This document shows, piece after piece, positions 37,235 through 45,812 of a DNA stretch of 64,000 bases. A program made the position numbers and the translations under genes. The notes below the pieces were generated by a model. It saw only the letters and a list, made by a program, of their open reading frames with translations, was not told where the DNA came from and did no database searches. How positions within the stretch are numbered: the stretch's first letter is position 1; each line of letters opens with the position of its first letter. The DNA is from Marinobacterium iners DSM 11526 (GTDB lineage: Bacteria; Pseudomonadota; Gammaproteobacteria; Pseudomonadales; Balneatricaceae), in the NCBI RefSeq assembly GCF_900107855.1, contig NZ_FNRJ01000009.1:1-64000 (forward strand). Direction: 5' to 3'.

Positions 37235-38530
37235 ATGAAGCAGGAGCCCAGCGCAAGAAGCGCAGAACTGAAGCAATTGATACAGATGTTCATCGATGAG
37301 CGTTTGGCTGCCAAGCTAGAAAAACTCGAGCCTGACGACCCCAAATATGCGGAGCTTCAGGGGCAGTACCGATTCGACAACTGGATCGAAGATGCCGCCC
37401 GGCGTGTAGGGCAATTGCAGGTGGTGACGCATACCCTGAAGGCGGTTCACCCTGATGCCAAGGGCACCAGTCTTTTTATTCCCCCCGACACCTTGCCGGA
37501 TAAACCCTGGGTTGGCAGTCACCTGCTGGGCGATAACTATGCCACCGATGTGGTGGGTAATGCCGCTGCGTTGGATGTATACAAGTTCCTCAAACTGGAA
37601 TATCAGGGGCAGACCCTCCTTGCTCTGGCTTTGGAGCAAAACGCCGAGTTGTTGGATGCTCTGAGTGACGATCCGGCCAAGGCCAGAGAGTATCTAGAGT
37701 CCTTTGCATCGATCACCCAAAGCAAGGGAAGTGACCGTTCCAGTACCCGAGCCAAGCAGATCTACTGGCTTGTCGGGGAGGAACCGACCCGGAATGATGA
37801 CTTTCACCTGCTGTCTCCACTTTACCCTTCGTCATTGTCTCATCGTATTTTTCAACGCATCCAACACGACCGTTTCAGTGAGGAAGCCAAAGCCGCGCGT
37901 CAGGCCCGTAGGGAAAACAAGCTTTTCTCAACGGGTCATGCTGATTACCCGAACTTCGCCACCCAAAAGCTGGGAGGCACTAAGCCGCAGAATATCTCTC
38001 AACTCAACAGCGAACGGGGCGGCAATAACTACCTACTGGCCTCTCTGCCGCCGGTTTGGCACGCCCGAGACAGCAAGCCTCCCTTGAAAGTAGAGTCTGT
38101 TTTCCCCCGTTTCATGTATGAGAAGCAGCCTCGTTGGCTAATGAAACGACTGCACAAGTTTTTGCTGAGTAATCCACCGGTCAATGTTCACACCCGTAAA
38201 CGTGTTGATGCCTATGTTGATGCCTTGATCGAGGAGCTGGTCCTGTTCAGTGCCCACCTGCATCAACTGGAGCCCGGCTGGTCGGCGGATCCCGATTGTC
38301 GTCTGGTCGAGGCCGAACAGCTGTGGCTTGACCCCTGGCGCGCCGAACTGGATGAAGAATTTGCGGCACGGCGTACCTTTGGCGATTGGGTAGAAGAGGT
38401 GCAAAGCCGGTTTGCCAATCAGGTGAACAAGGCACTGTCGGGCCTCCCAGCAGGGGATGCTGAGCATAGTGAATGGAGCCGCCGTATCGACAAGAAACTG
38501 AATGCCTTGCGGGAGGTGCTGGATGTCTGA
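37235..38530 (+). CDS. csy1: Type I-F Cascade large subunit Csy1 (Cas8f)
   Basis: The large subunit that recognises the protospacer-adjacent motif with Csy2. The 431-residue length and segments such as HTLKAVHPDAKGTS near the N-terminus, KLGGTKPQNISQLNSERGG and YLLASLPPVW match Csy1. The ATG at 37235 follows GGAGG by five bases; a TTG at 37211 is less likely. Its stop overlaps csy2 by eight bases. Predicted cytosolic, part of the crRNA effector complex. Confidence 0.95.
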   Translation: MKQEPSARSAELKQLIQMFIDERLAAKLEKLEPDDPKYAELQGQYRFDNWIEDAARRVGQLQVVTHTLKAVHPDAKGTSLFIPPDTLPDKPWVGSHLLGDNYATDVVGNAAALDVYKFLKLEYQGQTLLALALEQNAELLDALSDDPAKAREYLESFASITQSKGSDRSSTRAKQIYWLVGEEPTRNDDFHLLSPLYPSSLSHRIFQRIQHDRFSEEAKAARQARRENKLFSTGHADYPNFATQKLGGTKPQNISQLNSERGGNNYLLASLPPVWHARDSKPPLKVESVFPRFMYEKQPRWLMKRLHKFLLSNPPVNVHTRKRVDAYVDALIEELVLFSAHLHQLEPGWSADPDCRLVEAEQLWLDPWRAELDEEFAARRTFGDWVEEVQSRFANQVNKALSGLPAGDAEHSEWSRRIDKKLNALREVLDV

Positions 38531-39500
38531 GCCCGATACTTTACTGGTGCTGCCGCGGCTGCGTATTCAGAACGCCAACGCCATTTCAGGGGTATTTACC
38601 TGGGGCTTCCCGGCCATGACCGCCTTTGTCGGCATGATGCACGCACTGGAGCGTAAATGTGCAGCGGCCAATCTGGATGTGGCGTTCAACGGAGTTGGTG
38701 TGGTCTGTCATCAATATGAGGCACAGGTGACGCAAGGCGGCTATACCCGCGCCTTTCATCTGACCCGCAACCCTGTGGGTAAAGACGGCAAGACCGCCGC
38801 CATTGTTGAAGAAGGGCGTATCCATCTGGACATCAGCCTGGTGCTTGAAGTTGATCTGAAAGACGTGCGCCTGAGTGGGGAAGACGAAACACAAGCCTTT
38901 GCTCAGCAGGTGGCTGACCTGCTTGCCACGTTGCGTGTAGCGGGTGGCACTATTCAGCCGCCGGTGCCGGGACAAAAACAGCGCCGCCCCTGGTTGCTCC
39001 GAGTCGATGAGACACCGGACGTGAGGGAACGTCAGCTGCGCCGTCTCAAGCAGCAACTGTTGCCTGGGTTCGCGCTGGTGCTCAGGGATGATCTGTTACA
39101 GCAACATCGAGACCTGATGCAGCAAACTGACCCTGATGCGGATCTTTTGGATGCGTGGCTGGACCTGTCACGCCTCAATCACGATTGTCGTGAAACGGAA
39201 GAGGGGGTCGAGTGGTTTATCCGTCGCGACCACCCCGGATGGCTAGTGCCTATTCCCATTGGATTTGCAGCACTGTCGGAGCTGTGTAAAGCCGGGCAGG
39301 TAGAGGCAGCCCGCGATCAAACAACCCCCTTCCGGTTTGTGGAAGGGATCTATTCCGTCGGGCAGTGGGTCAGTCCACACCGCTTCAAATCGTTCAATGA
39401 CTTCCTCTGGTATGTGGATAATGACCTGGATACAGACACCTATCGCTTGAACAACGACTATCAACAGACTGCACAGCGTGAGGCAGAAAAGGAGTTTTGA
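38523..39500 (+). CDS. csy2: Type I-F Cascade subunit Csy2 (Cas5f)
   Basis: The 5'-handle-binding subunit of the I-F effector, 325 residues. The start [16 protein letters not shown] and [20 protein letters not shown] are characteristic of Csy2 (RAMP fold). The ATG at 38523 has GGGAGG seven bases upstream. It overlaps csy1 by eight bases and is one base from csy3, so the csy genes form a tightly coupled block. Confidence 0.95.
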   Translation: MSEPDTLLVLPRLRIQNANAISGVFTWGFPAMTAFVGMMHALERKCAAANLDVAFNGVGVVCHQYEAQVTQGGYTRAFHLTRNPVGKDGKTAAIVEEGRIHLDISLVLEVDLKDVRLSGEDETQAFAQQVADLLATLRVAGGTIQPPVPGQKQRRPWLLRVDETPDVRERQLRRLKQQLLPGFALVLRDDLLQQHRDLMQQTDPDADLLDAWLDLSRLNHDCRETEEGVEWFIRRDHPGWLVPIPIGFAALSELCKAGQVEAARDQTTPFRFVEGIYSVGQWVSPHRFKSFNDFLWYVDNDLDTDTYRLNNDYQQTAQREAEKEF

Positions 39501-39501
39501 C

Positions 39502-40539
39502 ATGGCTAAGCAAGAAACCCTGAAAACCGCATCTGTACTGGCATTCGAGCGTAAGCTGGATGTATCCGATGCGCTGATGTTCGCAGGCAACTGGTCGAAC
39601 CGACAGGATGCGGACAACTGGCAGCCCATTGAAGTGCGTGAAAAGTCGGTACGTGGAACCATCTCCAACCGGTTGAAAACGAAGGACCAAGACCCTGCCA
39701 AACTGGATGCGGCGATTGAGAACCCCAATCTGCAAACGGTCGATGTGGCCACCCTGCCGAGCGAAGCTGATACTCTGATGTTGCGTTTTACCCTGCGCGT
39801 TTTGTCCGGTGCCGGCACTCCGTCTGCCTGCAACAACGCCGACTATCAGCAGAAGCTGAATGAGGTGATCAGTGGATATGTGCAGCAGCATGGTTTTGCG
39901 GCACTGGCGCATCGCTACGCAACCAACTTGGCGAACGGCCGGTTCCTGTGGCGTAATCGGGTAGGCGTAGAAGAAGTAGAAGTGCAGGTTTCGCATCTCA
40001 AACAGGGTGTGCGCGAACAAACTTGGGACTTCGATGCGCTGAGTTACTCAATGCGTGGTTTTGAGGAAACAGGCAACAACGCAGCGGGCTTGAAAGCCTT
40101 GTCGGAACTGATCGAATTTGGTTTGGCGGGTGAGCAGCATGTTCTGTTGGAAGTGACTGCCTTTGCACGTATTGGAGCCGGTCAGGAAGTTTTCCCGTCA
40201 CAGGAGCTGATTCTGGACAAAGGCAAGGGGGACAAAAGTCGCACCCTGTACCAGGTACAAGGCATCGCCGGGATGCATTCCCAGAAGGTCGGTAATGCCC
40301 TGCGTACCATTGATACCTGGTATCCGATGGATGAAGGCGTTCACCTTGGCCCAATTGCCGTTGAGCCCTATGGATCGGTGACAACCCAGGGCAAGGCCTA
40401 CCGCCAGCCCAAGGCGAAAGCGGATTTCTATAACCTGCTGGATAACTGGGTACTTAAGGACAACGCGCCAGCTGAAGGCGACCAGCACTTTGTGATGGCA
40501 ACGCTGATTCGCGGCGGGGTATTCGGGGAGGCCGGTTGA
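39502..40539 (+). CDS. csy3: Type I-F Cascade backbone Csy3 (Cas7f)
   Basis: The backbone subunit, present in six copies along the crRNA in known complexes. The 345-residue protein shows the Csy3 start [36 protein letters not shown], and [20 protein letters not shown]. The ATG at 39502 has AAGGAG eight bases upstream and lies one base after the csy2 stop. The csy4 start lies one base beyond its stop. Confidence 0.96.
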   Translation: MAKQETLKTASVLAFERKLDVSDALMFAGNWSNRQDADNWQPIEVREKSVRGTISNRLKTKDQDPAKLDAAIENPNLQTVDVATLPSEADTLMLRFTLRVLSGAGTPSACNNADYQQKLNEVISGYVQQHGFAALAHRYATNLANGRFLWRNRVGVEEVEVQVSHLKQGVREQTWDFDALSYSMRGFEETGNNAAGLKALSELIEFGLAGEQHVLLEVTAFARIGAGQEVFPSQELILDKGKGDKSRTLYQVQGIAGMHSQKVGNALRTIDTWYPMDEGVHLGPIAVEPYGSVTTQGKAYRQPKAKADFYNLLDNWVLKDNAPAEGDQHFVMATLIRGGVFGEAG

Positions 40540-40540
40540 T

Positions 40541-41104
40541 ATGGATGCCTATCTGGAAATCAGGCTCCTGCCGGACCCGGAGTTTCCGGTCAGTTTCCTG
40601 ATGGGAGCACTCTATGGGAAGTTGCATCGTGCACTGGTAACGCTCGAGTCCAGTAAAATCGGTGTCAGCTTCCCGGGCTATAGCCAATCCCCTCGGAGAC
40701 TTGGAGACCGCTTGCGACTTCATGGGGATCAAGCTGCACTATCGCAGCTGATGACACAGAATTGGCTGAAGGGCATGACGGACCACATCCAGTGTTCGGA
40801 CATCCTGTCGGTCCCTGAGTTGGTGCAATACCGGACAGTTTCGCGGCGTCAGTTCAAAACCAGCAGCGAACGTCTGCGTCGGCGCCGAATGAAGCGCAAG
40901 GGCGAAACCTGGGAGCAGGCGGCAGCTGCAATCCCCGATAATGTGGAACGCAGACCGGACCTGCCTTATGTGCACCTGAGAAGCCAAAGCACGGAACAGA
41001 GCTTCACCCTGTTTATAGAGCAGGGTGAGCTGAGGGAACAGCCAACCAGTGCTGAATTCAACACCTATGGGTTAAGCCGACAGGCAACGATCCCCTGGTT
41101 TTGA
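40541..41104 (+). CDS. csy4: CRISPR endoribonuclease Csy4 (Cas6f)
   Basis: Cuts the pre-crRNA 3' of each repeat hairpin and stays bound to it. The 187-residue protein keeps the three active-site residues at the same numbers as the P. aeruginosa enzyme: His29 (GALYGKLHR), Ser148 (LRSQS) and Tyr176 (NTYGLS). The arginine-rich RNA-binding helix is SSERLRRRRMKRK (about 108-120). GGGGAGG lies nine bases before the ATG. The array leader follows its stop. The matched active site supports a functional system. Confidence 0.96.
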   Translation: MDAYLEIRLLPDPEFPVSFLMGALYGKLHRALVTLESSKIGVSFPGYSQSPRRLGDRLRLHGDQAALSQLMTQNWLKGMTDHIQCSDILSVPELVQYRTVSRRQFKTSSERLRRRRMKRKGETWEQAAAAIPDNVERRPDLPYVHLRSQSTEQSFTLFIEQGELREQPTSAEFNTYGLSRQATIPWF

Positions 41105-41137
41105 CCCTTTTCGGGTGTAAAGAAAACTAGACTGTTA

Positions 41138-41150
41138 AATCAAACACTTA
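41138..41150 (+). promoter_or_regulatory. Exact-consensus IHF binding site in the leader
   Basis: AATCAAACACTTA fits the IHF consensus WATCAA-N4-TTR at every defined position. It starts 96 nt before the first repeat. IHF bending of the leader directs Cas1-Cas2 integration to the first repeat in type I-E and has been reported for I-F. Confidence 0.7.
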
Positions 41151-41177
41151 CCTGCCTCCTTGAAAAAAGGGGGTAGG
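41151..41177. other. Leader hairpin, possible end of the cas transcript
   Basis: CCTGCCTCCTT (41151-41161) pairs with AAGGGGGTAGG (41167-41177) with two G-T wobbles and a 5-nt loop. The T-rich stretch that follows is interrupted, so this is a weak terminator at best, or a leader structure. Confidence 0.35.
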
Positions 41178-41192
41178 AGAGCATTTGTATGT

Positions 41193-41221
41193 TTGTTCTT
41201 TAAAAATCAGAAGTTTATAGA
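41193..41221 (+). promoter_or_regulatory. Candidate array promoter
   Basis: TTGTTC (41193-41198) and TATAGA (41216-41221) are separated by 17 nt, which places a start about 6 nt before the first repeat. The -35 match is poor (3 of 6). Confidence 0.4.
41205..41217 (+). promoter_or_regulatory. Second, imperfect IHF-like site near the first repeat
   Basis: AATCAGAAGTTTA differs from WATCAA-N4-TTR at one position. It overlaps the candidate promoter and ends 17 nt before repeat 1. Confidence 0.35.
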
Positions 41222-41233
41222 TTTATTGTTCTT

Positions 41234-42521
41234 GTTCGCTGCCGCACAGGCAGCTGAGAAAACTGACATAACCGCTAACCCATGTTACAACCGGTTCGCT
41301 GCCGCACAGGCAGCTGAGAAAACTCCGAAAAAGGTCGACGTAAACAGCCTCACGTTCGCTGCCGCACAGGCAGCTGAGAAACCCACTTTCCAGGAGACGA
41401 CTATGGACGACAAGTTCGCTGCCGCACAGGCAGCTGAGAAAAGTAGAGCTGGCAGCGGTGGATGAGGCCGCGTGTTCGCTGCCGCACAGGCAGCTGAGAA
41501 AGCTGATCGATGCAACCGCTGATTCCAGTGATGGTTCGCTGCCGCACAGGCAGCTGAGAAAAGATCCTCATCAATGTTTTTAACTGCGTTGAGGTTCGCT
41601 GCCGCACAGGCAGCTGAGAAAGCCTGGAACAGATTGTTGATGCAGGGCTTGCCGTTCGCTGCCGCACAGGCAGCTGAGAAAACTTGGTGGCAAGGAGTGT
41701 GCGGACTTGGAACGTTCGCTGCCGCACAGGCAGCTGAGAAAAAAAAGAAGGGGCCGGGGAGTAAGCTGCTGATGTTCGCTGCCGCACAGGCAGCTGAGAA
41801 ACATAGAATGAACTACCATTAGGTCCGGGTATTGTTCGCTGCCGCACAGGCAGCTGAGAAATGCTGAGGCCAACACAGTCTGAGTCGCTGTATGTTCGCT
41901 GCCGCACAGGCAGCTGAGAAAGCCCCGATCTGTTCATGAACACCCTGAACACCGTTCGCTGCCGCACAGGCAGCTGAGAAATTAAGCAGCTTTACATTCC
42001 AAAACGGATTTTTGTTCGCTGCCGCACAGGCAGCTGAGAAAACGCGCTGATTTCTTGACGCCAGAGTCTGTAAGTTCGCTGCCGCACAGGCAGCTGAGAA
42101 ACATCATGCAACGTGATCACCGCGAGAACCACTGTTCGCTGCCGCACAGGCAGCTGAGAAAAGAGTAAACCCTGGGGCAACGCATGTGCCATAGTTCGCT
42201 GCCGCACAGGCAGCTGAGAAAACCAGTGCAGGCACTCACCATGCAATGGTTGTGTTCGCTGCCGCACAGGCAGCTGAGAAAGTGACTAGCCTAGCTTTAG
42301 CCACATCATCCCTGTTCGCTGCCGCACAGGCAGCTGAGAAAAGAAGCGAAGGCACGAAGCTCTGGCGATTCCGGTTCGCTGCCGCACAGGCAGCTGAGAA
42401 AAAGAAATCGCATGCACCTATGGATCGTCTGTTGTTCGCTGCCGCACAGGCAGCTGAGAAAGCCAGATTTACACCGGTTCCGACCGTGTGACGGTTCGCT
42501 GCCGCACAGGCAGCTAATACT
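41234..42521 (+). CRISPR. Type I-F CRISPR array, 22 repeats and 21 spacers
   Basis: A 28-nt repeat starting GTTCGCTGCC and ending CTGAGAAA recurs every 60 nt from 41234 to 42494. Its hairpin GCTGCC/GGCAGC is the Csy4 substrate, and cleavage after it should leave an 8-nt handle CTGAGAAA. I see no substitution in the first 21 copies. The last copy (42494-42521) matches for 22 nt and then diverges. All 21 spacers are exactly 32 nt, and no two are alike. The third spacer contains GGAG followed by an ATG, as if taken from the start of a gene. No spacer obviously matches this window by eye. Confidence 0.99.
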
Positions 42522-42586
42522 TTGCGATGGCGCTTACCAACTTGCTGGTGCCTGTTTCATCACACGGCAAAACTCTGTGGAACTGT

Positions 42587-42616
42587 TTGAAAGAGATGAT
42601 TGGGTACAGGTATAAA
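42587..42616 (+). promoter_or_regulatory. Candidate promoter for the DUF533-SIR2-RNase Z operon
   Basis: TTGAAA (42587-42592) and TATAAA (42611-42616) are 18 nt apart, each one base from consensus. A second pair, TTGACT (42621) and GATAAA (42645), lies just downstream. Either would give a 5' leader of roughly 150-190 nt containing the structured element at 42719-42798. Confidence 0.45.
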
Positions 42617-42718
42617 GCCTTTGACTGTTTCTGCTTTTGCAGTTGATAAATCACAACAGCCGGTGTATCCACATACCATTACAAACCCCAACCCAAGATA
42701 GCAAGCCAAAAGGGAGGA

Positions 42719-42798
42719 GCGAGAACAGGTGGGGCTCAGCCCCGTGCTATCCCACCCCGTATTTCAGGCCAACGGCCAGACCGAAACGGGGTTCTCGC
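42719..42798 (+). other. Compact three-helix structured element, possible leader RNA
   Basis: GCGAGAAC (42719-42726) pairs with GTTCTCGC (42791-42798) and encloses GGGGC/GCCCC (42731-42735 with 42739-42743) and CCCCGT/ACGGGG (42755-42760 with 42786-42791). The latter encloses GGCC/GGCC (42767-42770 with 42774-42777). GGTGGG (42728-42733) can alternatively pair with CCCACC (42751-42756). It lies 10 nt before the DUF533 start and after the CRISPR array. It could be a regulatory leader, a small RNA or a palindromic repeat; the remaining 42522-42718 region shows no other gene. Confidence 0.45.
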
Positions 42799-42808
42799 GC
42801 AAAAGCCT

Positions 42809-43549
42809 ATGAATGCCATGTCAATTCTGAAGCAACTGATGAACCAGGCCTCCGGTGGTCAGGGCGGCTCTACCGGGGGCGGTGATGTTAACCGAATGGT
42901 TAGCCAACTGGCCTCGCAGTTCAAGGGCGGTTCTGGCGGCAGTGGTGCCGGTGGGATCGATATGAAGAGCCTGCTCGGTGGCGGTGCGCTGGGGCTGCTG
43001 GTGGGTTCCAAGCGTGGTCGCAAGATGGGTGGCAAGGCGCTGAAGTATGGTGCGCTGGCAGGAGTCGGCGTGCTGGCGTGGAAGGCATATCAGAACTATC
43101 AGTCCCAGTCGCCGGCATCGGCAGTGAGTCCTTCAGCCAACAACCAGCCGGAAGGGCAGCCGCTTGAGCAGCTGCAAGGGCCGGATCAGGAGAGGCGTGG
43201 GCTTGAAATTCTGCAGGCGATGATAATGGCCGCCCGTGCAGACGGTCATGTTGATGCAGCCGAGCGCGCCTTGTTGACCAGCAAGATTGAAAGCCTGGGG
43301 CCGGATGACGAGCTGCATGCCTGGATTCAGCAGCAATTTGATGCGCCGCTGGATGCCGATGTGCTGGCGCGTAGTGCCGATTCGCCACAGGCACGGCGTG
43401 AAATCTATGCGGTCAGTGTCGCGATCATTGATGAACAAAACCCCATGGAACGTGCCTGGCTTAACCAGTTGGCAACCGCGCTGCAGCTCGAACCGGCACT
43501 GGCAGCCGAGCTGGAGCGTCAGGTACTGAACACCGTTAACGGGTCATGA
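42809..43549 (+). CDS. DUF533/TerB-like membrane protein
   Basis: A 246-residue protein resembling E. coli YebE. It has a Gly/Ser-rich N-terminal region, a hydrophobic segment with GGALGLLVGSKRGRKMGGKALKYGALAGVGVLAW (about 57-91, likely a membrane insert), a linker, and a TerB-like helical domain (about 125-246) with ILQAMIMAARADGHVDAAERALL, where the acidic residues could bind metal. The function is unknown. The next gene overlaps or closely follows it. The ATG at 42809 is used; a second in-frame ATG three codons later is possible. It follows the structured element by 10 nt. Confidence 0.8.
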   Translation: MNAMSILKQLMNQASGGQGGSTGGGDVNRMVSQLASQFKGGSGGSGAGGIDMKSLLGGGALGLLVGSKRGRKMGGKALKYGALAGVGVLAWKAYQNYQSQSPASAVSPSANNQPEGQPLEQLQGPDQERRGLEILQAMIMAARADGHVDAAERALLTSKIESLGPDDELHAWIQQQFDAPLDADVLARSADSPQARREIYAVSVAIIDEQNPMERAWLNQLATALQLEPALAAELERQVLNTVNGS

Positions 43550-43560
43550 AGCAGGTAACA

Positions 43561-44307
43561 ATGTCCAAGCGTTTGATTATTTTTACCGGTGCCGGTGTTT
43601 CCGCCGAGTCCGGTGTACCCACCTTTCGCACCGGGCCGGATGGCCTTTGGCACAATCACCGTATCGAGGATGTCTGTCACATCGACACCTTCGAGCAAAA
43701 TTACGACCTTGTGCATGCATTCTACAATGCCCGCCGCACGGCGCTGCAAGGGTTAGAACCCAACGCCGCGCATCAGGCGATTGCCGAACTGCAGCAATGC
43801 TACGGCGATCGGGTGACGTTGATGACCACTAACGTGGACGATTTGCACGAACGTGCCGGCAGCTCGAAGGTGGTACACATCCATGGCAACCTGCTGGAGC
43901 TGGTCAATCTGGCCGAAGATGAGGTGCAACCGATCGGCTATGAGGCGTTTGATCACGTTGCTCACCCGCCGCACTTCAAGCCTAATGTGGTGTTCTTCGG
44001 TGAGGTGGCGCCGGTCTATCGTGACCTGTTTACCCTGATGAATTCATTGACCCGACATGATCTGGTGCTGGTGGTCGGCAGCAGTGAAACGGTGATCCAG
44101 TTCTGCCTTGAAGCCTACAGCGGCAGTAACGGCGCGGCGACGATCCTCTATGTCGATCCTACAGACAGCTGTCCCTATGACCGAATACTTGGCTCGGGTC
44201 AGAAACCCTATACCGAGCATTACCGCATGGGTGCCGTGGAAGCGTTCCGCGCCGGCTCACCTGTGCGCAAATGGGTCGAGCGTTGGTTGGGTGGCCCAGG
44301 GGAGTAA
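43561..44307 (+). CDS. SIR2-family NAD-dependent protein deacylase lacking the zinc-binding cysteines
   Basis: A 248-residue sirtuin with the NAD-binding start GAGVSAESGVPTFR (10-23), TTNVDDLHERAG (89-100) and the catalytic His108 in HIHGN, plus FGEVAP. The usual four-cysteine zinc module after the catalytic His is absent: no CxxC pair occurs anywhere in the protein. Known sirtuins without this module exist, but they are a minority and some act in ADP-ribosylation or NAD cleavage rather than deacylation. The ATG at 43561 has AGGT six bases upstream; an ATG at 43546 overlapping the upstream stop is possible. It is placed between the DUF533 gene and RNase Z. Confidence 0.82.
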   Translation: MSKRLIIFTGAGVSAESGVPTFRTGPDGLWHNHRIEDVCHIDTFEQNYDLVHAFYNARRTALQGLEPNAAHQAIAELQQCYGDRVTLMTTNVDDLHERAGSSKVVHIHGNLLELVNLAEDEVQPIGYEAFDHVAHPPHFKPNVVFFGEVAPVYRDLFTLMNSLTRHDLVLVVGSSETVIQFCLEAYSGSNGAATILYVDPTDSCPYDRILGSGQKPYTEHYRMGAVEAFRAGSPVRKWVERWLGGPGE

Positions 44308-44310
44308 CCC

Positions 44311-45327
44311 ATGCAACTCACCTTTCTTGGCACCTCATCCGGCGCCCCCACCCGACAGCGCAATGTCAGTGCTACCGCCATTCAGCCCGAGCGAGGGCGG
44401 CAGTGGGTGCTGGTGGACTGCGGTGAGGCGACCCAGCATCAGCTGCTGCGTACTCGCCTGTCACCGCTGCAGTTGCAGGCGGTTCTGATCACCCATGTGC
44501 ATGGCGATCACTGTTACGGCTTGCCGGGGCTGCTTGCATCCTGTCAGCTGAATGGGCGTACGGCGCCGCTGACACTGGTGGGGCCGGCGGCGGTCTGGCG
44601 TTATCTGCAGGCCGTGATTGAGCATACCGAGCTGCGCATCGACTATCCGCTGGAGTTTGTTGAGGTATCCCGTACATTGGAGCTGGAACGGGGTGGCTTC
44701 AGCATCACGGCGACTGAACTCAGCCATCGTACCGAGAGCTGGGCCTATCGGCTGCAGGAAGCTCATGTCCCGGTACGGCTGGATACCGAGCGTCTGCAGA
44801 CAGAAAGGGTGATGCCATCGCCGTTGTATGGCCGCTTGCAGCAGGGCGAGCACGTGACGTTACCCGATGGTCGTGAGCTGGATGGGCGGGAATACTGCAT
44901 CGCCTCGCATCCTGCGCGGGCAGTGGTGGTCGCCGGTGACAACGACCAACCTGAACTGTTGGGTGAGGCCTGTGAGGGCGTGCAGCTGCTGGTGCATGAG
45001 GCGACCTACACTGAAGAGGTGCTGCAGCAGGTAGGACCTGAGCCGCAGCACAGCTGTGCTGCCCAGGTGGCACGCTTCGCCGAGGCGCGCGCTATCCCGG
45101 CGCTGCTGCTGACCCATTTCAGCCCACGTTATCTGCTCAAGCCCAGGCGTCCACGCGATCTGTCGATCGAGCTGCTGCGTGCAGAAGCTGCACACCATTA
45201 CAGCGGCACGCTTTATCTGGCGCAGGATTTTGAGACCTATGGTATAGCCCGTAATGGCGAGGTATCTCTTTTGAGCGAGCAAGCCAGAGATCAGCGGTCG
45301 AATCACACTGTATCGAATAGGGAATAA
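44311..45327 (+). CDS. rnz: Ribonuclease Z / tRNA 3'-end processing metallo-beta-lactamase
   Basis: A 338-residue zinc hydrolase of the ElaC/RNase Z family that trims tRNA precursors 3' of the discriminator base. Metal ligands: the HVHGDH motif (His62, His64, Asp66, His67), His in the LSHRTES segment, Asp in AGDND and the late His in LLLTHFSPR. The MQLTFLGTSSGAPTRQRNVS start is characteristic. It begins three bases after the sirtuin gene and ends three bases before a methyltransferase gene. The substrate may include other RNAs. Confidence 0.9.
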   Translation: MQLTFLGTSSGAPTRQRNVSATAIQPERGRQWVLVDCGEATQHQLLRTRLSPLQLQAVLITHVHGDHCYGLPGLLASCQLNGRTAPLTLVGPAAVWRYLQAVIEHTELRIDYPLEFVEVSRTLELERGGFSITATELSHRTESWAYRLQEAHVPVRLDTERLQTERVMPSPLYGRLQQGEHVTLPDGRELDGREYCIASHPARAVVVAGDNDQPELLGEACEGVQLLVHEATYTEEVLQQVGPEPQHSCAAQVARFAEARAIPALLLTHFSPRYLLKPRRPRDLSIELLRAEAAHHYSGTLYLAQDFETYGIARNGEVSLLSEQARDQRSNHTVSNRE

Positions 45328-45330
45328 AGC

Positions 45331-45798
45331 ATGCGCAAACAACACCCGCTTGAACTGCTGATACCGCCACCGCTGGTGTTCCTGACGGCAGCGGGTCTTG
45401 GCTGGTTTGGGGCCTGGCTCTGGCCGGGCGGGGTGTTGTTCCAACTGCCTCTGTTGTGGATTTTGGTTCCGGTGGTTCTGGCAGGTGTTATGGGTACCTT
45501 GGCGGTGTTACATTGCTTTCGTGCGCGCACTACGGTGCATCCGCACTGCCCTGAAAAAACCAGCTGTCTGGTGGCCTACGGCGTGTTTAAGCTCAGCCGA
45601 AACCCGATGTATCTGGCGCTTCTGCTGTTGCTGACCGCATGGATGCTGCAACTCGGGCACCTGCTGTCGCCGCTCTGGCTGGCGGGGTTTGTGGTCTATA
45701 TCACCCGCTTTCAGATCCGGCCGGAAGAGCGAGTGCTGCAGGAACTGTTTGGTGAAGAGTATGATGCATATTGTCGTACAACAAGACGCTGGATGTAA
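45331..45798 (+). CDS. Isoprenylcysteine/phospholipid methyltransferase-like membrane protein
   Basis: A 155-residue protein with four probable membrane helices (about 9-30, 36-60, 91-107, 112-127) and the ICMT/PEMT signatures KLSRNPMYLALL and RPEERVLQELFGEEYDAY near the C-terminus. This family methylates lipids or small molecules using S-adenosylmethionine; the bacterial substrate is unknown. It follows RNase Z closely. Confidence 0.82.
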   Translation: MRKQHPLELLIPPPLVFLTAAGLGWFGAWLWPGGVLFQLPLLWILVPVVLAGVMGTLAVLHCFRARTTVHPHCPEKTSCLVAYGVFKLSRNPMYLALLLLLTAWMLQLGHLLSPLWLAGFVVYITRFQIRPEERVLQELFGEEYDAYCRTTRRWM

Positions 45799-45812
45799 CC
45801 GGCCTGTAAGCA

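Larger units (their letters stand above)
41105..41233 (+). promoter_or_regulatory. CRISPR leader, 129 nt, AT-rich
   Basis: The stretch between csy4 and the first repeat is A+T-rich compared with its surroundings. The last repeat of the array is the degenerate one, so the leader is on this (5') side. It contains an IHF site, a second near-match, a hairpin and a candidate promoter, listed separately. Confidence 0.85.

Noticed and set aside
32910-41104. Possible CRISPR-associated transposon (I-F3) instead of a normal I-F system.
   Set aside because: cas1 and cas2-3 are present, csy1 and csy2 are separate full genes, and no tnsA, tnsB, tnsC or tniQ is near.
41234-42521. Several open frames of 60-190 residues across the array, reading FAAAQAAEK, SQLPVRQRT or SCLCGSE again and again.
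   Set aside because: They are produced by the 60-bp repeat period, which is divisible by three. The repeated peptide is the repeat itself and spacers vary freely, so these are not genes.
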